From the NCBI GenBank assembly GCA_014898425.1, contig RCSZ01000006.1:2604001-2668000 (forward strand): 64,000 nucleotides of DNA, written 5' to 3'. The DNA comes from Botryotinia globosa. Taxonomy: Eukaryota; Ascomycota; Leotiomycetes; Helotiales; Sclerotiniaceae. Below the pieces are notes generated by a model. That model did not search any database, was not told the origin of the DNA, and was given only the letters and a program-made list of their open reading frames with translations. The position numbers and the translations under genes were made by a program. Below are positions 60,201-64,000 of the stretch, piece after piece. Each line of letters begins with the position of its first letter. Position 1 is the stretch's first letter.

Positions 60201-61735
60201 CTTTCTAATATTATGATTTTCTTAATAGTGGAAAATAATATTCATTTTTAAAAGAAATTTCAATTTTAAATTTATAAAAAGTTTTAATCTAAATGATTTT
60301 TTTTAAATAAAGTTCTGAATCAAGCTTTTTTATATAATAAATAAATTATTAATATATAATATATTTCCCAAAAGTTTTATAAAATAATTTTTTATCTCAG
60401 AGTGCAGAATATATATATTATTATTTATTATATAATCTTCAAAAGTCTTTTTAAATAAATAATATCGAAGTTTTATTAGTAATGTATTTTTTTGAAAAAA
60501 AAGAGCGATATTATAATCTTTTATTATATAATAAATTATCGGATCGTACGATTATATGATTCTTTCTACTATATAAAGTGAGAAGAATTATATCTTATTC
60601 TAGATCATCTTAATTCATATTTTTCATTTTATATAGACTATACAGTGCTATATATAGTGATTCGAGTCGACGATACCCCCCCCCCAAGTGAATCTAATAT
60701 AAATATTAATAAAAAAAGTAATTTTTTTTTTATCTTTTCTTTATATATATTAATAATATTAAATAACTTTAAATTTAAATTTATAAAAATATAGAGATTG
60801 AGCTTATAAAAAGTAATTATTTTCTTGAAATCGAAAATATTTAAGAGATTTTATTTCTTTTATTAGAGTTATTAATTTAATACTTTTATATATTATTTAA
60901 TAAAAAGAGAATTTAAACACTCTAATGATTATATTTCATTTTTGAATATACTCGAGTTTTATTAAAAATATCAAAAAATATAAGTTGTTTTAATTAAGAT
61001 TTAGATAAAAGAAAATATTTAAAATAAAATCTATTAGAATATTTATATTCATTAGTTTTATGAATTTTAAAATAAAATTATTCACAGGATATAAATAAAG
61101 ATATAATTTAAAAAAATTTAAAAAAATTTAAAGGTTTTGAAAAGAATTGAAAGCTTAGAATTCGAAAGTTTAAAAAAATTAAAATTAAATTAAATAGAGA
61201 AGATTAAAAAAATAACTTAGTTTATAAAAGATATCGAGCTAATATTACTATTAAAATCATTTAAAACATTTTAAATTAATTTCCGGATTCTTTTTCTTTT
61301 CTATTTAATATTTTAGTCAAATTTACAAATTTAATTCAATTAATAAATTTTTTTTTTGAAATTTTTGAAAAAAAAACTTATTAATATATATATATATATA
61401 TAAATCTATAATTGATTATAAGAAAACTTTTAATCAAACCTAACTTGAGTTTTATTAAATTTATTTGAACTTTTTATATCAAATAAATAAATTCTTCATT
61501 TTCTATAAAGAAAGAGGGGGTATATATATATTTATTAAATTCGAATAAAAACAAAAACAAGAGAATATAAAAAGTAGAAATAGAAGGTATTTAAAAGAAA
61601 AAAATCGAAAAGTATTAAAAAGTGATAATATTTATAATACATCCAGAATATAAGATATTATGTATTATATAAGAATATATTCAATCTTATTAAAAATTAA
61701 TTTTTTTGGCTATAAGATATTATACATGAATCAAT

Positions 61736-62376
61736 TAATACGATAATATGAAAGTGGGGTTTCATCACGGACTTATATCATGTTATCGTCAAAACTGGGG
61801 AATCAGAAGTTGGCTGCTAGTTTTCTCGCTTCTTCAACAATTGACACCTTGTGAAAACAATCCACTTTGTTAATGATAGCGATAATATACGTCGCTCAAG
61901 CAACTCGTAGTCTCGCGGTAGACGAACTAGTGTCTGGCTAACCCAAGTTGTTCGAATCTTTGAAATTACCTGCTCACAAATTAAAGAATTTCGAATACGA
62001 ATATGTACAATAGAACTGACAGGAAATGGAAGTAGTGAAAATACCGCGGAACTAAACACCCCTGAGACACATGCACTGATGCTAATTGCAGTTTGCTCCC
62101 CTAGCTTATCACACTTCATCGGAATTTTGCTAGCCCTCTATCAAGCCTAGTCTTTGTCATTTAGACGGGAGTATCGGTAATAACGAACCATTGACAAATG
62201 AAAAATTAACCCACTTTGCTAATGCTTCCCTTCATACATTCTATTACTCAGGGCTGGGGCAGAATCTTATTTAAGTAAGACAAGATGACAGGACAAGGCC
62301 TCCCTCCCCCTACGATATATACTGAGGGAACAGATCGCCTTGCAATCACGGCTAGCTCACGGTTAACTAATCCGCC
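61736..62376. other. Promoter region of the GMC oxidoreductase gene
   Basis: Balanced composition resumes at about 61735. A minus-strand ORF of 100 codons (61817-62119) has no motif. A TATA-like GATATATACT at 62314-62323 lies about 55 bp upstream of the start codon. Confidence 0.5.
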
Positions 62377-64000
62377 ATGGCAGAAAATTCGAACTACCAT
62401 TACATTATAGTCGGTGGCGGTATTTCCGGCTCGGTATTAGCATCTCGCCTTCACAAACAACATCCAGCATTGGCCATCCTTCTCTTAGAAGCAGGACCAG
62501 ATGTCACCAACAATCCATTGGTGACCGACTCGGCGAACGGACCATTCCTCGTAGGTTCTGAATTAGACTGGGGATACCCTACGGTTCCGCAGCGTCATCT
62601 AAACAATAGAGTCTTGCCAAATAATGCTGGAAAAGCTCTAGGTGGAGGATCAGCTATCAACGCAGGTAAGTTCATATTCGAAATACGCTATCGATCTTGA
62701 ATTTTGCTGAGATTCAATCCAGGTGGGTGGATACGCGGCGATGCAAACGATTATAACGCGTGGGGAAAGCTGGTGAATGATGCCAGATGGAGCTATGATG
62801 GACTTCTACCATACTTTCGTCGGACCGAACATTATCACAAACCAGGGCTGGACACCCAGCATGGTTATGAAGGGCCTCTTTACACCCAATCGGCCTCATC
62901 TACCGGTCGTGATTATCCTTTACGCGAGAATATTCGAAAAGCATGGGAATCCGTGGGCGTTGAGTACAACAGCGATGCCAATTCAGGTTTACCCCAGGGA
63001 ATTGGAGAGCTCGTGGAAAATCGCAAAGATGGCCAACGACAAGTTGCGAGCGCTGTTTATCCACTCACTGGCATTCACGTAATGACTTCGACCCTAGTGG
63101 CACGTGTCCTCTTCAATACCAAGGGATTGGCTCCAAAGGCCACAAGCGTTGAACTCGCAGACGGCAGAAAAATTACTGCCATAAAGGAAATTATTCTCTC
63201 TGCTGGTGCATACCGTACTCCTCAGATCTTATTGCTCTCCGGAATTGGGCCTTCAGAAGAATTGCAGAAGCATGACATTAATCAGATACTCGATGCGCCT
63301 CATGTCGGGCAAAATCTGCATGATCACATGTCCGTAGCTCAATGGTGGAAATTGAAAAACCCAGAAGCTGGATATGCCCTCGGATCCCCCTTATTTAACA
63401 ATCCCAACTTTGCGAAAGGTACACCTTCAGACTGGGTCGTTACATGTGGAGTGCCTCGTGAAGGACTCAAAGCCGCTTTGGCCAAAGATGAGGGGACAGT
63501 AGATGAGTCTCATCCGCTCCTTAGCCCAGCCCGCTCTCATGTAGAGTGTTTAACTGTCTACGTTGGAGCGAATAAATCCGAGCCCGCCATACCTATGGAC
63601 GGAAGCCACATCACAACAGTAGTTCTTGGTGGTCTTCCGACTTCACGGGGATTCGTCAGACTTGCATCGACTGATCCGACCGTAGCACCAATCATCGATC
63701 CGAACTATTTTTCGACGGAAGCTGATCGATACGTGTTGCGCGCAGGACTGAGAAAAATGATGGAGGTCATGTTAGGCACCACAGAAGGGCAGAATCTGAT
63801 AGAAGCGGAAACTGTAGCGTCAGGAGAGAAACCATTAGATTGGAAGGCCAGGGATGATGAGATTGACGAACGCATCAAAGCACGTGGAAAGTACGTACCT
63901 ATTCTGTCCATCTAAAAGGAATCTATACTAACTTTATCAACAGGACTGTCTATCATTCTGCCGGAACTGCAGCTATGGGTCGAGTCGTTGATAGCAATTT
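62377..64000 (+). CDS. GMC-family FAD oxidoreductase (3' end outside window)
   Basis: Flavoprotein of the glucose-methanol-choline family that oxidises alcohols with FAD. Exons 62377-62665, 62723-63890 and 63944 onward; 504 residues are visible of a usual 540-620. The N-terminal dinucleotide motif is HYIIVGGGISGSVLASRL. The first GMC signature spans NNAGKALGGGSAINA joined by the first intron to GGWIRGDANDYNAW. The second signature is SAGAYRTPQILLLSGIGPSE. After the second intron the frame gives KTVYHSAGTAAMGRV, which carries the active-site histidine (about H490). No signal peptide is evident, so the enzyme may be intracellular. It may serve the nearby cyclase/P450 pathway, but 4.4 kb of AT-rich DNA lies between; the substrate is unknown. 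Confidence 0.9.

Larger units (their letters stand above)
57341..61735. repeat. Second RIP-degraded AT-rich block (4.4 kb)
   Basis: Same composition as the first desert, with no credible gene. It contains GC islets at 57960-58180 and 58225-58262 (the latter an AAGGGG...CCCCTT hairpin), the nested elements at 59224-60200, and a run of 11 C at about 60676-60686. The remaining sequence shows nothing I can identify. Confidence 0.8.

Overview
The window is nuclear DNA of a filamentous ascomycete. The evidence is short (about 45-130 nt) GT-AG introns with CTAAC/CTGAC-like branch sites, fungal gene families (GH3 beta-glucosidase, NmrA-like protein, Zn(II)2Cys6 protein, PTH11-like/rhodopsin-domain membrane protein, GMC oxidoreductase, sesquiterpene cyclase with P450), and long, extremely AT-rich blocks whose repeat copies differ almost only by C-to-T and G-to-A changes, the signature of repeat-induced point mutation (RIP). 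Gene content and isochore-like layout fit a Leotiomycete such as Botrytis/Sclerotinia; this is inference, not proof.

Layout. (1) 1-27.6 kb is an ordinary gene-bearing region: NmrA-like protein (-, running off the left edge), secreted GH3 beta-glucosidase (+), VHS/GAT endocytic adaptor (+), gamma-glutamyltranspeptidase (+), a protein with a C-terminally placed Zn2Cys6 cluster (-), GNA1 glucosamine-6-phosphate acetyltransferase (+), an unrecognised acidic protein (-), LSM7 (-), a large class 3 lipase (+) and a type B carboxylesterase (+) with an unresolved frame problem. (2) 27.6-49.6 kb is a RIP-degraded desert with no credible gene. It holds tandem arrays, retroelement relics and a small family of LTR elements. 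(3) 49.7-57.1 kb is a gene island with a sesquiterpene cyclase and a P450 on the same strand, plus a seven-helix membrane protein. (4) 57.3-61.7 kb is a second RIP block with nested small elements. (5) 61.7-64 kb holds a GMC oxidoreductase cut by the right edge.

The genes of regions 3 and 5 could form a sesquiterpenoid pathway: cyclisation of farnesyl diphosphate, P450 oxidation and possibly FAD-dependent oxidation. The product cannot be read from sequence.

The most unusual content is in the two AT blocks. A miniature LTR retrotransposon family is present as two full copies (41916-42477 and, inverted, 47016-47568) and one solo LTR (36370-36676). Each is flanked by a perfect 5-bp target duplication (tatag, attac, ttaat). 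Its LTRs are 140-144 bp and the interior about 273 bp, with no coding capacity. A purine tract abuts the 3' LTR, and the first interior bases are complementary to an LTR segment lying about 28 nt after a TATA-like run, as expected for Tf1-type self-primed reverse transcription. A second TG...CA family of about 160 bp has one copy nested in that solo LTR (TSD gttca) and another at 59224-60200 (TSD ctttc). The latter is itself split by an 816-bp palindromic element with a TA target duplication.
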